Source of the DNA: JAAUTT01 sp038213375
Lineage (GTDB): Bacteria; Bacteroidota; Bacteroidia; Bacteroidales; JAAUTT01
Length of the DNA stretch: 64,000 nt
Direction of reading: 5' to 3'
NCBI GenBank assembly: GCA_038213375.1
Contig: JBBQTB010000032.1
Coordinates: forward strand, 1 to 64,000
The notes under the pieces are model-generated. The model worked only from the letters and a program-made list of their open reading frames with translations, was not told where the DNA came from and did no database searches. A program made the position numbers and the translations under genes. Positions within the stretch are counted from its first letter, which is position 1, and each line of letters opens with the position of its first letter. This document shows, in pieces, positions 50,295 through 59,824 of the stretch.

Positions 50295-51872
50295 ATGATT
50301 CATCTTAAGATAGATAATATAGACATCACCATCGCTAAGGGAACAACGGTTCTGGAGGCAGCAAAAACCGTAGGGATTAAAATACCTTCCATGTGTTTTA
50401 AGGAAGGATTTGAAAATTGTCCGTCCTGCATGGTTTGTTTGGTTAAGGACAGAAAATCAGGAAATCTGATGTCGTCATGCGCTTTGAAGGTGTCGGAAGA
50501 TATGGATATTCTAAGCAATGAACCTGAGGTAATAGAAGCGAGAAAGGAAGCGCTTGAACTTCTTTTGAGTGACCATATTGGCGATTGTGAAGCTCCATGC
50601 AGTCTTGCTTGTCCCGCAGGTATGAATATTCCACTAATGAACAGACTCATTGCATCCGAAAAATTTACCGAGTCGTTAAGAGTTGTAAAAGAGGAGATTG
50701 CTCTGCCATATATTCTGGGATATATCTGCCCGGCTCCATGTGAAAAGGCTTGTCGCAGAAAACAGGTTGACGAGCCTGTATCGGTTTGCCTGTTGAAAAG
50801 GTTTGTGGCTGCGCAAGATGAAACAAATGGTGTACATCAATTACCAGCAAAAAAACCGGACAGAAATAAAAAGGTTGCGATTATCGGTACAGGACCTGCA
50901 GGTCTCGCAAGTGCATTTTACCTACTTCAGTTTGGTCATCATTGTGTACTTTTCGACAAGAATGACGAGGCCGGAGGAGCGCTTCGATATAGCATTACGG
51001 AGGAAGTACTGCCCAGAAGTGTGATCAATGCAGAGGTAGACCTTATTCGCAGGTATGGTGCCGAATTCAGGTTGAATGCCCTGATTACTGATAAGGTATT
51101 TATGAATGACATAAAACCGGCATTTGATGCCGTAATTATTGCTACAGGCGACAGAGCATTATCTAACTATTTGACTCAAATTGAGTTCGACAAAACCGGT
51201 ATTGTGGTCGGGGATGGAACATTTGTTACTTCCGAACCGGGTATATTTGCATGTGGTAGTGCGATACGAGCCCAAAAAATGGCTGTTCGGGCTGTAGCTC
51301 AGGGGAAAGCAGCAGCAATTTCTACCGATCGCTATTTAAGAGGTCTGACGCTTGAAAAACCCTCGAAAAGGTTTAATTCGCGGTTTGACAAACTCCAGGA
51401 TTTAGAATATGCCGAATACCTTAAAGAGTCTATTCCTGACCGGAGATTATTACCCGAAGGGGGATACACTAAAGGGTTCAACCCCGATGAGGCTGTAAAA
51501 GAAGCCATGCGTTGTATGCATTGCGATTGCCGGAAACCAGAAACCTGCAAGCTCCGCCTATACGCAGATGAATACAAAGCTGACCGCAAAAAATATTTAA
51601 TCGGAGAACGGAAATCATTGACGAAACATTTTCAGCATGACAAGGTAGTGTATGAACCGGAAAAATGTATCAGATGCGGATTATGCGTCCATATCACCAT
51701 TCAGATCAAGGAAATTATTGGTCTTAGCTTTGTTGGCCGTGGGTTCGATGTTCGTATCGATGTTCCTTTCAGTCAAACCATTAAAGAAGGGTTGACTCAT
51801 GCTGCCAAAAAATGTGTGGAAGCCTGTCCAACCGGAGCGTTGGCTTTTAAAGATTCGGACAAACCAACTTGA
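50295..51872 (+). CDS. 2Fe-2S/FAD GltD-like protein lacking the NAD(P)H domain
   Basis: The 525-residue protein begins with a plant/NuoG-type [2Fe-2S] domain (about 1-75; Cys34, Cys45, Cys48, Cys62), then the GltD-type Cys-rich helical region (about 95-165; CEAPCSLACPAG and CPAPCEKACRR), an FAD-binding Rossmann fold (GTGPAG at 198-203), and a C-terminal part with 4Fe-4S cysteines (CIRCGLC at 458-464; CVEACP at 507-512). In GltD relatives about 100 residues with a second GxGxxA motif bind NADPH between the IIATG and GIFACG motifs; here only about 30 residues link 285 and 316. It would therefore take electrons from a partner, probably the NuoEF-like protein. Confidence 0.88.
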   Translation: MIHLKIDNIDITIAKGTTVLEAAKTVGIKIPSMCFKEGFENCPSCMVCLVKDRKSGNLMSSCALKVSEDMDILSNEPEVIEARKEALELLLSDHIGDCEAPCSLACPAGMNIPLMNRLIASEKFTESLRVVKEEIALPYILGYICPAPCEKACRRKQVDEPVSVCLLKRFVAAQDETNGVHQLPAKKPDRNKKVAIIGTGPAGLASAFYLLQFGHHCVLFDKNDEAGGALRYSITEEVLPRSVINAEVDLIRRYGAEFRLNALITDKVFMNDIKPAFDAVIIATGDRALSNYLTQIEFDKTGIVVGDGTFVTSEPGIFACGSAIRAQKMAVRAVAQGKAAAISTDRYLRGLTLEKPSKRFNSRFDKLQDLEYAEYLKESIPDRRLLPEGGYTKGFNPDEAVKEAMRCMHCDCRKPETCKLRLYADEYKADRKKYLIGERKSLTKHFQHDKVVYEPEKCIRCGLCVHITIQIKEIIGLSFVGRGFDVRIDVPFSQTIKEGLTHAAKKCVEACPTGALAFKDSDKPT

Positions 51873-51903
51873 TACTAATATTTCATTAAATAAGCCTAAT
51901 CAA

Positions 51904-53064
51904 ATGCCTTATAAGAAATCTAAATTCCCGAATATTTTTCCCTTACTTCCGACCTCCGACTTCCCGTTTCCGGCTTTGTTTGCATTTCTCATGTTTATCT
52001 CCACTTTCCTTCAAGCTCAGGATAATACCTCATGGCCCTCATTTAGGGGTAATCCCGGGTTATCCGGATTTGCCGATGTTACAGTTCCAAAAACACCAAA
52101 GTTGCTTTGGTCCTACAAAACCGGTGATGCAACCAAATCATCACCAATTATAGTTAAAGGAAACATTTATATTGGTTCAAACGATGGAGGTTTGTACTCG
52201 ATCAGTGAAAAGGGCAAGATCAATTGGAAATATAATGTTGGTAATGCCATTGAAGCGCCGCCTTTGTATCTCGACAACATTATCTATGTTGGATCACTCG
52301 AAGGTCCATTGTTTGCAATCGATGCAAGAACCGGAAAACTCACTTGGAAATATGTTACCGATGGCCAGATATCAGGTTCCGCTAATTATGTTATTTCAGG
52401 AAAAAACAAACGGATTTTGGTAGGAAGTTACGACTATTCTCTACATTGTGTCAACGCATTAAATGGTAGGCTGGTATGGAAATATTCGTCTGAAAACTAC
52501 ATTAACGGTTCGCCTGCCACCAACGGTAAAGTAACTGTTTTTGGGGGTTGTGACGGTCAGTTGCATGTGGTTGATGTGAATACGGGGAAACTGGTTCATA
52601 AAATAAATATAGGGACTTACATTGCTTCATCGTCGGTTTTAGATGGAAACATGGCATTTTTTGGAAACTACGATGGGGTGTTTTACTGTGTCGATTTTGT
52701 GAATAAAAAAATTCTTTGGAATCGAGAAGTTGGAGGAGCCTTCATTGCATCTCCTGCCATTTCGGGCAACAAGATTGTGATTGGTTCCGAGAATAGAAAT
52801 GTCTATTGCTTTAATAAAAAAGACGGCAAAACATTGTGGTCATTTAAAACGTTAGGTAAAATAACCAGTTCGCCGGTAATTGCCGGAACAAGTGTCATCG
52901 TTACGTCGGGCGATGGACGAATCTACATTTTCGACCTGAATACTGGCCAAAAAACATGGTCCTATGAAATTGGAAGTCCTTCGGCCAGCACACCAGCCAT
53001 AACGCAGAATATGATGGTGATAGCTGCTGAGGATGGAACGGTTTATGGTTTTGGGATGAAATAG
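51904..53064 (+). CDS. Secreted PQQ-type beta-propeller protein
   Basis: The 386-residue protein has a signal peptide (about 1-38, ending LQAQ) and an eight-bladed BamB/quinoprotein-like propeller. Repeated strands include LLWSYKTGDATKSSPII, LFAIDARTGKLTWKYV, LHVVDVNTGKLVHKIN, VYCFNKKDGKTLWSFK and IYIFDLNTGQKTWSYE. The SWPSFRGNPGLSG entry motif matches that of the propeller at 46110. I start at the ATG of 51904; the longer frame reads back into the previous gene and lacks a signal peptide. Probably periplasmic. No PQQ-biosynthesis gene is present and cofactor binding is unproven. Confidence 0.85.
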   Translation: MPYKKSKFPNIFPLLPTSDFPFPALFAFLMFISTFLQAQDNTSWPSFRGNPGLSGFADVTVPKTPKLLWSYKTGDATKSSPIIVKGNIYIGSNDGGLYSISEKGKINWKYNVGNAIEAPPLYLDNIIYVGSLEGPLFAIDARTGKLTWKYVTDGQISGSANYVISGKNKRILVGSYDYSLHCVNALNGRLVWKYSSENYINGSPATNGKVTVFGGCDGQLHVVDVNTGKLVHKINIGTYIASSSVLDGNMAFFGNYDGVFYCVDFVNKKILWNREVGGAFIASPAISGNKIVIGSENRNVYCFNKKDGKTLWSFKTLGKITSSPVIAGTSVIVTSGDGRIYIFDLNTGQKTWSYEIGSPSASTPAITQNMMVIAAEDGTVYGFGMK

Positions 53065-53116
53065 AAAACATCTATACAAAAAAGCAGATATTCAACACTT
53101 AATTTTGTACTATCTC

Positions 53117-54418
53117 ATGAAAATTGTAAATATAGTTCCCGGATTTGGAGGCACTTTTTATTGCGGTAATTGTTTACGCGACAGTGATTTTGTAAAAACA
53201 TTAAAGGCAATGGGACACGATGCTATTTTACTTCCGATTTACCTGCCTCTTAGCTCGAACGAAAACAATCCTATGGATGAAAATCCTGTTTTTTATGGAG
53301 CCGTTAACATTTATCTAAAACAAAAATTTGTTTTTTTACGTCATATGCCTCATTGGTTGCATCGTTTTTTCGACTCAAAGCCAATACTTCGTTATGCTGC
53401 AAAAAAAGCAGGATCCACAAGAGCTATCGGTTTGGAAGAGATGACTATTTCGATGCTTAAAGGCAGTGATGGGTTTCAGGCGGAAGAACTTCAGCAGTTG
53501 ATTGATTTTCTAAAACATCACGAAAAGCCTGATTTAGTGCATCTTTCAAATGCACTACTGTTAGGACTTGCGGAAAAAATTCACAACGATCTTCAAATAC
53601 CTGTGGTATGTTCGTTGCAGGATGAAGATGTTTGGGTTGACGCTATGGAACCTAGTTTCCGCGAAAAGGTTTGGCAATTGATGGCAGAAAAAGGACAATT
53701 TGTGGATAGCTTTGTTGCTGTAAGCGATTTTTATGCTGGTGTCATGAAAATGAAAATGAAAATTCCGGATCATAAAATTAATGTGGTTCATATTGGTGTG
53801 AAAGTAGAAAATTACTCCGTTGTGTCTCCATCGTTCAATCCTTCGGTTATCGGTTATCTTTCAAGGCTTTGTGAGGAAAATGGTTTAGAAATACTGGTGG
53901 ACGCATTCATCGAACTAAAGGATACTACTCCTTTCAAATCAACAAAACTGAGAATTACCGGCGGAAAAACTGGTGACGATAAACAATTCATCAATAAACA
54001 GTTGAAAAAACTCGTAAGGAAAGGTTATTGGAAAGATGTTGAATTTATTGATGACTTCAGACCTGAAAATTTACCGGAGTATTTTAATGGTCTCACAGTG
54101 CTTTCAGTTCCTGTGTTGAAAGGAGAGGCTTTCGGACTTTACCAACTTGAATCCATGGCATCCGGGATACCAGTTGTTCAACCTTCATTAGGTGCTTTTC
54201 CCGAAATAGTTGAGATTACCGGGGGTGGATTGATTTATCAACCAAACACCCCAAAAGCCTTGTCAACTGCATTTGCAGATTTGTTTTCAAATCCTGAAAA
54301 AATCAAACAGATGAGTGTTAATGGTAGAGAAGCTGTTGCTGATAAATTTAACAGCCACACGTTGGCAGAGAAAATGATTAAGGTTTATGAGAATGCGACG
54401 TTGAAAAATGTTGTTTGA
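53117..54418 (+). CDS. Family 4 glycosyltransferase
   Basis: The 433-residue enzyme has the GT-B fold of family 4. The N-terminal MKIVNIVPGFGGTFYCGNCL acceptor domain is followed by the donor domain with GYLSRLCEENGLEILVDAF, a GEAFGLYQLESMASGIPVV nucleotide-sugar EX7E-type region, and the final helix. I start at the ATG of 53117; the TTG at 53105 adds four residues. It follows the second propeller by 52 bases, so it may be in the same operon, but its acceptor (a lipid, LPS or protein) is unknown. Confidence 0.87.
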   Translation: MKIVNIVPGFGGTFYCGNCLRDSDFVKTLKAMGHDAILLPIYLPLSSNENNPMDENPVFYGAVNIYLKQKFVFLRHMPHWLHRFFDSKPILRYAAKKAGSTRAIGLEEMTISMLKGSDGFQAEELQQLIDFLKHHEKPDLVHLSNALLLGLAEKIHNDLQIPVVCSLQDEDVWVDAMEPSFREKVWQLMAEKGQFVDSFVAVSDFYAGVMKMKMKIPDHKINVVHIGVKVENYSVVSPSFNPSVIGYLSRLCEENGLEILVDAFIELKDTTPFKSTKLRITGGKTGDDKQFINKQLKKLVRKGYWKDVEFIDDFRPENLPEYFNGLTVLSVPVLKGEAFGLYQLESMASGIPVVQPSLGAFPEIVEITGGGLIYQPNTPKALSTAFADLFSNPEKIKQMSVNGREAVADKFNSHTLAEKMIKVYENATLKNVV

Positions 54419-54592
54419 ACACATAGATACGAAGGCACAAAGACCAATAAATTTGCGATTAAAAAATTATAAACGGGCAAGCTCATATCAAAAATATAAT
54501 CCCCCGAATATGTATCTTTATCCTTTAAATCCTTCTAAAATTCTGATCATTGCATATTAAAACTATAAATCAATTGCTTTTAAAAAAACTTA

Positions 54593-55288
54593 ATGATTAT
54601 TGAACTACAAAATATTACCAAATCCTTTCAAAATGGCATTGTAGGCAATACTCGTCAGGTATTGAGCGATATTTCCCTTACAATAAACTCTGGCGAATCG
54701 ATTGCAATTATTGGACCATCGGGTTCCGGTAAAAGCACGTTGTTAAATATCATGGGTACATTGGATTCACCCACTTCAGGTAGGGTTATCTTTAAAGGTA
54801 ATGAGTTGAATAAGATGAATGAACAGGCGCTGGCCCGAAACCGTAATCAACATATTGGATTTGTTTTTCAATTGCATTATTTATTACCACAATTAAACTT
54901 AATTGAAAATGTGCTGATTCCGGTAATTCCTGAAAAGGACAAGGTAAAGCGCAAAGCCGCTCAAGTGAGGGCAATGGATTTACTTCAACACGTTGGACTA
55001 GCTGATAAAACCCATCAACTTCCCGGTAAATTGTCGGTTGGTGAATGCCAGCGTGCTGCGGTTGTAAGAGCGCTAATCAATAATCCTGAGATAATACTTG
55101 CCGATGAGCCAACGGGGTCATTGGATCATGATTCTGCATCAGTGCTGGGCGAGATGTTACTTGACATCAACAGAACTTTTGCTGTTTCGATTGTAGTGGT
55201 TACACATTCATTGGAACTTGCAAACACCATGAATAAAGTGTATAAGCTGTTTAATGGAAAATTGTTAACAGAAACCAGTAACCAGTAA
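54593..55288 (+). CDS. LolD/MacB-type ABC transporter ATPase
   Basis: The 231-residue ATPase belongs to the LolD/MacB group that works with FtsX-fold permeases. Walker A is GPSGSGKST (41-49), the Q-loop FVFQLHYLLPQL, the signature LSVGECQRAAVVRALI (slightly altered from LSGGE), and Walker B IILADEPTGSLD with the Glu. VVVTHS carries the H-loop. It lies 10 bases before the permease gene. Such transporters do not move solutes through the membrane but power extraction or mechanical work on periplasmic or outer-leaflet substrates. Confidence 0.93.
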   Translation: MIIELQNITKSFQNGIVGNTRQVLSDISLTINSGESIAIIGPSGSGKSTLLNIMGTLDSPTSGRVIFKGNELNKMNEQALARNRNQHIGFVFQLHYLLPQLNLIENVLIPVIPEKDKVKRKAAQVRAMDLLQHVGLADKTHQLPGKLSVGECQRAAVVRALINNPEIILADEPTGSLDHDSASVLGEMLLDINRTFAVSIVVVTHSLELANTMNKVYKLFNGKLLTETSNQ

Positions 55289-55297
55289 GCAGATTAT

Positions 55298-58200
55298 ATG
55301 ACAATCTACCGGTTAATAGCGAGAAGCTTATGGTATTTCAGAAAACAGCATTTGGTGGTTTTTGTCGGCACTTTAATTAGTACGGCTGTGTTAACCGGAG
55401 CTTTAATTATAGGAGATTCGGTTAATTACAGTCTTCGAAAACTTGTCGAAGTCAGGCTTGGAAATACAAAATACGTTTTAACCACAGGAAGTCGGTTTGT
55501 GCGAGCCGAATTGGCCAACGAATTGTCGGCGGCTGTGCATATTTCCAGCGCTCCACTTATGTTATTGCAAGGCATTGCGATTAATTCTGATGCTAATCTC
55601 CGCATCAATACATGTCAGGTGGTGGGGATCGATAGCACATTCTGGAAATTTTCAGGCAATTTCATGCCTTTACTGGATAATGAACAGGCGATTGTAAGCG
55701 AGAATGTGGCACAAAAGCTTAAACTTACAATAGGCGATGAGTTTCTGCTTAGAGTAGAAAACGCAACCATCATTCCCGTCAATGCCCCCTTTGTGCCTGA
55801 GAGCAAACCTTCTGTTGCCATAAGGTTAAGAATTAAAGCAATTGTCAATGATAGTTGCTTTGGCCGGTTTAGCCTTCGAAGCAATCAGTCCGCACCTTTC
55901 AATATTTTTGTCTCCCGCGGATTCATCTCAAAAAAACTTGATCTCTCAAATCTCTCCAATTGTATTTTGTTTTCTGATTTTAAGGAGAAAACCATTAGTC
56001 AGTTAGAACTGGAACATGCTATTTCCAAACTTTGGCAAACAGGTGATGCAGGTCTTGAAATTCACAAATTCACCGACCGTGATCGTTATGAAATAGTGTC
56101 AAACCGGGTTTTTATTGACGAACCCATTTCACGGGCAATTCTTCGCATCCCATTGCCAAGTGAAAAAATTCTTACTTATCTGGTAAATTCCATTCACTTC
56201 AACGGAAAATCTACGCCATATTCATTTATTACGGGTGCAACTTCTCCAATAGTTCCTGAGAATATCAAAAATGATGAAATTATTGTGAACGAGTGGCTTT
56301 CTAAAGATTTGGGAGTTGTCACCGGAGATTCCATTTCACTTGATTATTATGTGATTGGTCCACTACGCACATTGCGGGAAAAAAGTAAACAGTTTGTCGT
56401 AAGCAACGTTATTCCAACTGAAAGCGGCCTCGCTAATCGCAGTCTTATACCATCTTTTCCGGGTTTGTCAGATGCAGGCAGTTGTCGCGATTGGAACACC
56501 GGCATTCCTATCGATTTAAAGAAGATTCGTGACAAGGATGAAAAATATTGGAACGACTATAAAGGTACTCCAAAGGCATTTATTTCCCTGCAAACGGGGA
56601 TTGATTTATGGGGTAACCAGTTTGGAAATCTTACAGCTATTCGCTTTAATACTAAGGATATTCCCATTGATTCCCTGCAAAAAGCCATTATCCGAAATTT
56701 AGTGCCTGCCGACATCGGAATTAACCTTACTCCTGTTTATCAGGATGGTTTGCAAGCAGCCAATAATGCTGTTGATTTTGGTGAACTATTTCTAAGTCTT
56801 AGTTTTTTTATAATTGCAGCTGCAATATTACTTACAGTGCTTTTGCACGCACTTAATACCGATACCAGAAGCATGGAAAGTGGTGTCCTAGCGGGGTTAG
56901 GACTTAGTAATAAGAGAATTATACATATACGTTTTGCCGAATCGGGCATGGTAATTCTCTTTGGCGGAATATTTGGAGCCTTATTTGGAATCCTTTATAA
57001 TTATGGACTTATTTCGGGTTTAAATTCCGTTTGGAGTGATGCGGTAAGGGCAAACATGCTGGAAGTTAACATCAAATGTTCAACTCTTTTAATAGGAGCT
57101 TTATGTGGAATATTTGTTGCTTTATTATCTATTTTTTGGGTAACCCGAAGGAAATTAAAACATTCAGTCGCTAGCCTGATCAAAGGCATATCATACGATT
57201 CAACAGCCATTTCGTCCCGGAAACAAAGGTGGGGTAAAAGAATTGCCTATATCGGAATTATTGGAGCTTTAATACTAGTTAGTATTTCAATTATTGCATC
57301 CTCTTTCGAAAATGCCGGAGTATTTTTATCTGCCGGAGGATTATTTTTAATTGGAAGTTCAGCTTTTATTATGCAATACATAACCGATTTCGGTAAGGTT
57401 TCTGGTAAATCAGTAATGAGCATTTCTCATTTGGCAGTTAAAAATGCAGGTAGAAATAGGGGACGAAGTCTTACCATTATACTAGTTCTTGCCATTGGAA
57501 CCTTTAGTATCATAATTACAGGTTCCTACCGAAAAACTTTTTATGGAACAGAGAACCTCAGAAAATCAGGTACCGGAGGATTTCTCTTTTGGGCAGAAAC
57601 GACTTTGCCGGTAATTTATAATCTCAATACTCCGGAAGGTATAAAGAGCCTGACATTCAATAACGAAAAGGATTTGGAGAGTGTGCAATTCCTCCAGATA
57701 CAAAGTTTGGCGGGTGATGATGCCAGTTGTTTGAATCTTAATCAGGTAAAGCGGCCACAAATTCTTGGAATTTCTACCGGCGAATTTGATAAACGCGGAG
57801 CATTTTCTTTTACTCAATTACAAAGAACAGTAAATGAGGAGCATCCTTGGCTAAGTTTGGATATTAAGTTGGGTGAAAATATTTACCCTGCCTTTGCCGA
57901 TCAAACAGTGGTTAAATATGGCCTAAAAAAAGCGGTGGGTGACACATTAAACTATAAAAATGAAGTTGGCGATACCATTAGATTTGTTATTGTCGGGGGA
58001 TTGAACAATTCCATTTTTCAGGGAAATTTGTTGATTTCAAACAAAATTTTTGATAAACAATTTCCATCTTCGGGAAGTTCGAAAATTATTTTAATAGATG
58101 CGCCGAAGGAAAAGGAAGAAGCTGTCGCGGAGATAATTCGAAATAGTTTTGCAGATTATGGAATTGAAATTACACCCGCAGCCACCCGATTGGCCGAATT

Positions 58201-58597
58201 CAATTCTGTTGAAAACACTTACCTTACAATTTTTATGGCTTTAGGTGGATTGGGTATCATTATTGGAACTTTTGGTATGGGAATTATTCTTTACCGGAAT
58301 TTACTTGAAAGGCGTCGCGAACTGGGAGTGATGTTAGCGCTGGGATTTAAAAAAAGTGAAATATTCAAACTGGTTATTATTGAAAATATTTTCCTTTTAT
58401 CTGCCGGGATTATCTGTGGGCTTATTTCTGCCATTATTAGCATTCTTCCCTCAATTGTCTCACCAGCATTTAACGTAAATGGGATATTTTTGGCTGTGCT
58501 TATTGTTTCAGTTTTTGTGATTGGCGGTTTATGGATTCTTTTTCTTGTCAAATCGTCATTGAAAGTAAGCTTGATTTCGTTACTAAGAAATGAATAA
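55298..58597 (+). CDS. Very large FtsX-like ABC permease
   Basis: The 1099-residue permease has about ten membrane helices and two FtsX domains. Helix 1 is near residues 18-40, a periplasmic MacB-like domain spans about 45-490, three helices with the first FtsX core follow (about 495-625; GVLAGLGLSNKRI), then a connecting helix pair (about 650-700) and another (about 730-750). A second periplasmic domain (about 755-975) and a final FtsX core (about 980-1095; RRELGVMLALGFKKSEIF) follow. Duplicated-FtsX permeases of this size are usual for LolE/AbcT-type exporters. It probably acts as a homodimer or monomer with the ATPase just upstream. Confidence 0.9.
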   Translation: MTIYRLIARSLWYFRKQHLVVFVGTLISTAVLTGALIIGDSVNYSLRKLVEVRLGNTKYVLTTGSRFVRAELANELSAAVHISSAPLMLLQGIAINSDANLRINTCQVVGIDSTFWKFSGNFMPLLDNEQAIVSENVAQKLKLTIGDEFLLRVENATIIPVNAPFVPESKPSVAIRLRIKAIVNDSCFGRFSLRSNQSAPFNIFVSRGFISKKLDLSNLSNCILFSDFKEKTISQLELEHAISKLWQTGDAGLEIHKFTDRDRYEIVSNRVFIDEPISRAILRIPLPSEKILTYLVNSIHFNGKSTPYSFITGATSPIVPENIKNDEIIVNEWLSKDLGVVTGDSISLDYYVIGPLRTLREKSKQFVVSNVIPTESGLANRSLIPSFPGLSDAGSCRDWNTGIPIDLKKIRDKDEKYWNDYKGTPKAFISLQTGIDLWGNQFGNLTAIRFNTKDIPIDSLQKAIIRNLVPADIGINLTPVYQDGLQAANNAVDFGELFLSLSFFIIAAAILLTVLLHALNTDTRSMESGVLAGLGLSNKRIIHIRFAESGMVILFGGIFGALFGILYNYGLISGLNSVWSDAVRANMLEVNIKCSTLLIGALCGIFVALLSIFWVTRRKLKHSVASLIKGISYDSTAISSRKQRWGKRIAYIGIIGALILVSISIIASSFENAGVFLSAGGLFLIGSSAFIMQYITDFGKVSGKSVMSISHLAVKNAGRNRGRSLTIILVLAIGTFSIIITGSYRKTFYGTENLRKSGTGGFLFWAETTLPVIYNLNTPEGIKSLTFNNEKDLESVQFLQIQSLAGDDASCLNLNQVKRPQILGISTGEFDKRGAFSFTQLQRTVNEEHPWLSLDIKLGENIYPAFADQTVVKYGLKKAVGDTLNYKNEVGDTIRFVIVGGLNNSIFQGNLLISNKIFDKQFPSSGSSKIILIDAPKEKEEAVAEIIRNSFADYGIEITPAATRLAEFNSVENTYLTIFMALGGLGIIIGTFGMGIILYRNLLERRRELGVMLALGFKKSEIFKLVIIENIFLLSAGIICGLISAIISILPSIVSPAFNVNGIFLAVLIVSVFVIGGLWILFLVKSSLKVSLISLLRNE

Positions 58598-58616
58598 AAA
58601 TGGGGAGTAGATAATT

Positions 58617-58913
58617 TTAAAGACCATCCTCTTCTATTTCAACACCTTCTAACTGAGCCAAAATATTGATAGCCTCCCGTCTGGAATTTCCACAGATCAG
58701 CAATTCTGCCTTAAAACCTCCACATACCTTTGGTCGGGTTTCAGAGAGGAAAATATTGCAGGTGAGTTCGTTACTTAAATGAATACATCTTACTCCTGCA
58801 GGTTTACCTTCCGGCATGCCAGGGATAGCTGATGATATAGAAGGTACTATACAACAGGCTCCGCAATTGGATCGACAGGAAATATAACCCGGATTGTATT
58901 CATTATAACTCAT
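58617..58913 (-). CDS. YkgJ-family cysteine-cluster protein
   Basis: The 98-residue protein has the CxxxCGACC start (CRSNCGACCIVPSIS) and the later CIHL, CNIF and VCGGF cysteines of the YkgJ/Fe-S-zinc cluster family (UPF0153). These small proteins are thought to bind iron or zinc; their role is unclear. The MPEGKPAGVRCIHL segment is typical. It is convergent with the giant permease and probably unrelated to it. Confidence 0.85.
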   Translation of the reverse strand: MSYNEYNPGYISCRSNCGACCIVPSISSAIPGMPEGKPAGVRCIHLSNELTCNIFLSETRPKVCGGFKAELLICGNSRREAINILAQLEGVEIEEDGL

Positions 58914-59044
58914 TTGCTTTTTTCAGAAACCACTGGTTTATCACCTTTTTTTGACTATTATAGGGTTTTACGCGATGTTTTTTTGAGAATGAAATCGACT
59001 ACTCGGAATCTTTTCAAACAGTTGGAAGTTCAATAACCAGTCAA

Positions 59045-59824
59045 TCATTTGAGTTTTTTCAAAATATCCATTGCCATTAATTTATAGAATGTTTTTCGTC
59101 CTGCAATTTTGGTAAGCAATTTATTTGCTTTGGTTGTCTGTTTAGTTTTAACATAACAAAGAGCTAAATACCATTCCGCGTGTTCTGAAAATGCGGTATC
59201 GTTCTGAGCTATTACAAATGAAAGGTTCTTAATGGCTTTTTCGTAATCATTAGTCTCTATGTAGGATACTCCAACGAAAAAGTGAGCAGTAGTATTATTA
59301 TTATCAATTTTAAGAATTTCTTCAAATTTAGTGATGGCAATAAGGTAATTACCCTTATCATATTGTTGAATTGCCGAGATAAGAGCATTTACATCATTTA
59401 TAACAGATGATCGCGTAAGGATATCGGCATCGTATTTTTGGTAATACTGCTTAAATAACCGATCGTTTGTTGGAACAGAAATAATATTGTAAACAACAGA
59501 AGATATTACAACTACCAGAATTACAGCAGCAGCTGTAAGAAATTTTCTGCCCAGAAAGAAGGTTTGTTTGAATTTCGATTTTATATCCTTAGCCTCTTCA
59601 TTTAGCGCACTAAGTTCTTCATTTTCAAATTGTTTTTTCGCAATTTGTATATTTTCCATAAAAGTAAACAATTCATTATCAGCCAATAACTGGTCTACTT
59701 GCAGAGTAAGACGTAGTTGCTGAGAAATAATTGGATTAGATTTAAGCTCCAATTCAAATAATTGCTTTTCTTCTACTTTCATATCACCATCTAGGTACTG
59801 AATAATCTTTTCCAGTTCTTTCAT
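59045..59824 (-). CDS. Membrane protein with TPR repeats, anti-sigma-like
   Basis: The 259-residue protein begins with a soluble helical part (about 1-90), a single membrane helix (about 95-115; FLTAAAVILVVVISSVV) and a periplasmic part with three TPR-like repeats (about 140-245; AISAIQQYDKGNYLIAITKF, TTAHFFVGVSYIETNDYEKA and EHAEWYLALCYVKTKQ). The N-terminal KIIQYLDGDM resembles the start of anti-sigma factors. It overlaps the sigma gene by 41 bases, a large and unusual overlap, so translation is coupled. An anti-sigma role is a good guess, not proven. Confidence 0.7.
   Translation of the reverse strand: MKELEKIIQYLDGDMKVEEKQLFELELKSNPIISQQLRLTLQVDQLLADNELFTFMENIQIAKKQFENEELSALNEEAKDIKSKFKQTFFLGRKFLTAAAVILVVVISSVVYNIISVPTNDRLFKQYYQKYDADILTRSSVINDVNALISAIQQYDKGNYLIAITKFEEILKIDNNNTTAHFFVGVSYIETNDYEKAIKNLSFVIAQNDTAFSEHAEWYLALCYVKTKQTTKANKLLTKIAGRKTFYKLMAMDILKKLK

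Noticed and set aside
46110..53064. Interpretation of the redox cluster as complex I (nuo) or a hydrogenase operon
   Set aside because: No membrane proton-pumping subunits, no hydrogenase H-cluster motifs and no NiFe subunits are encoded here; only NuoE/F-like modules are shared.
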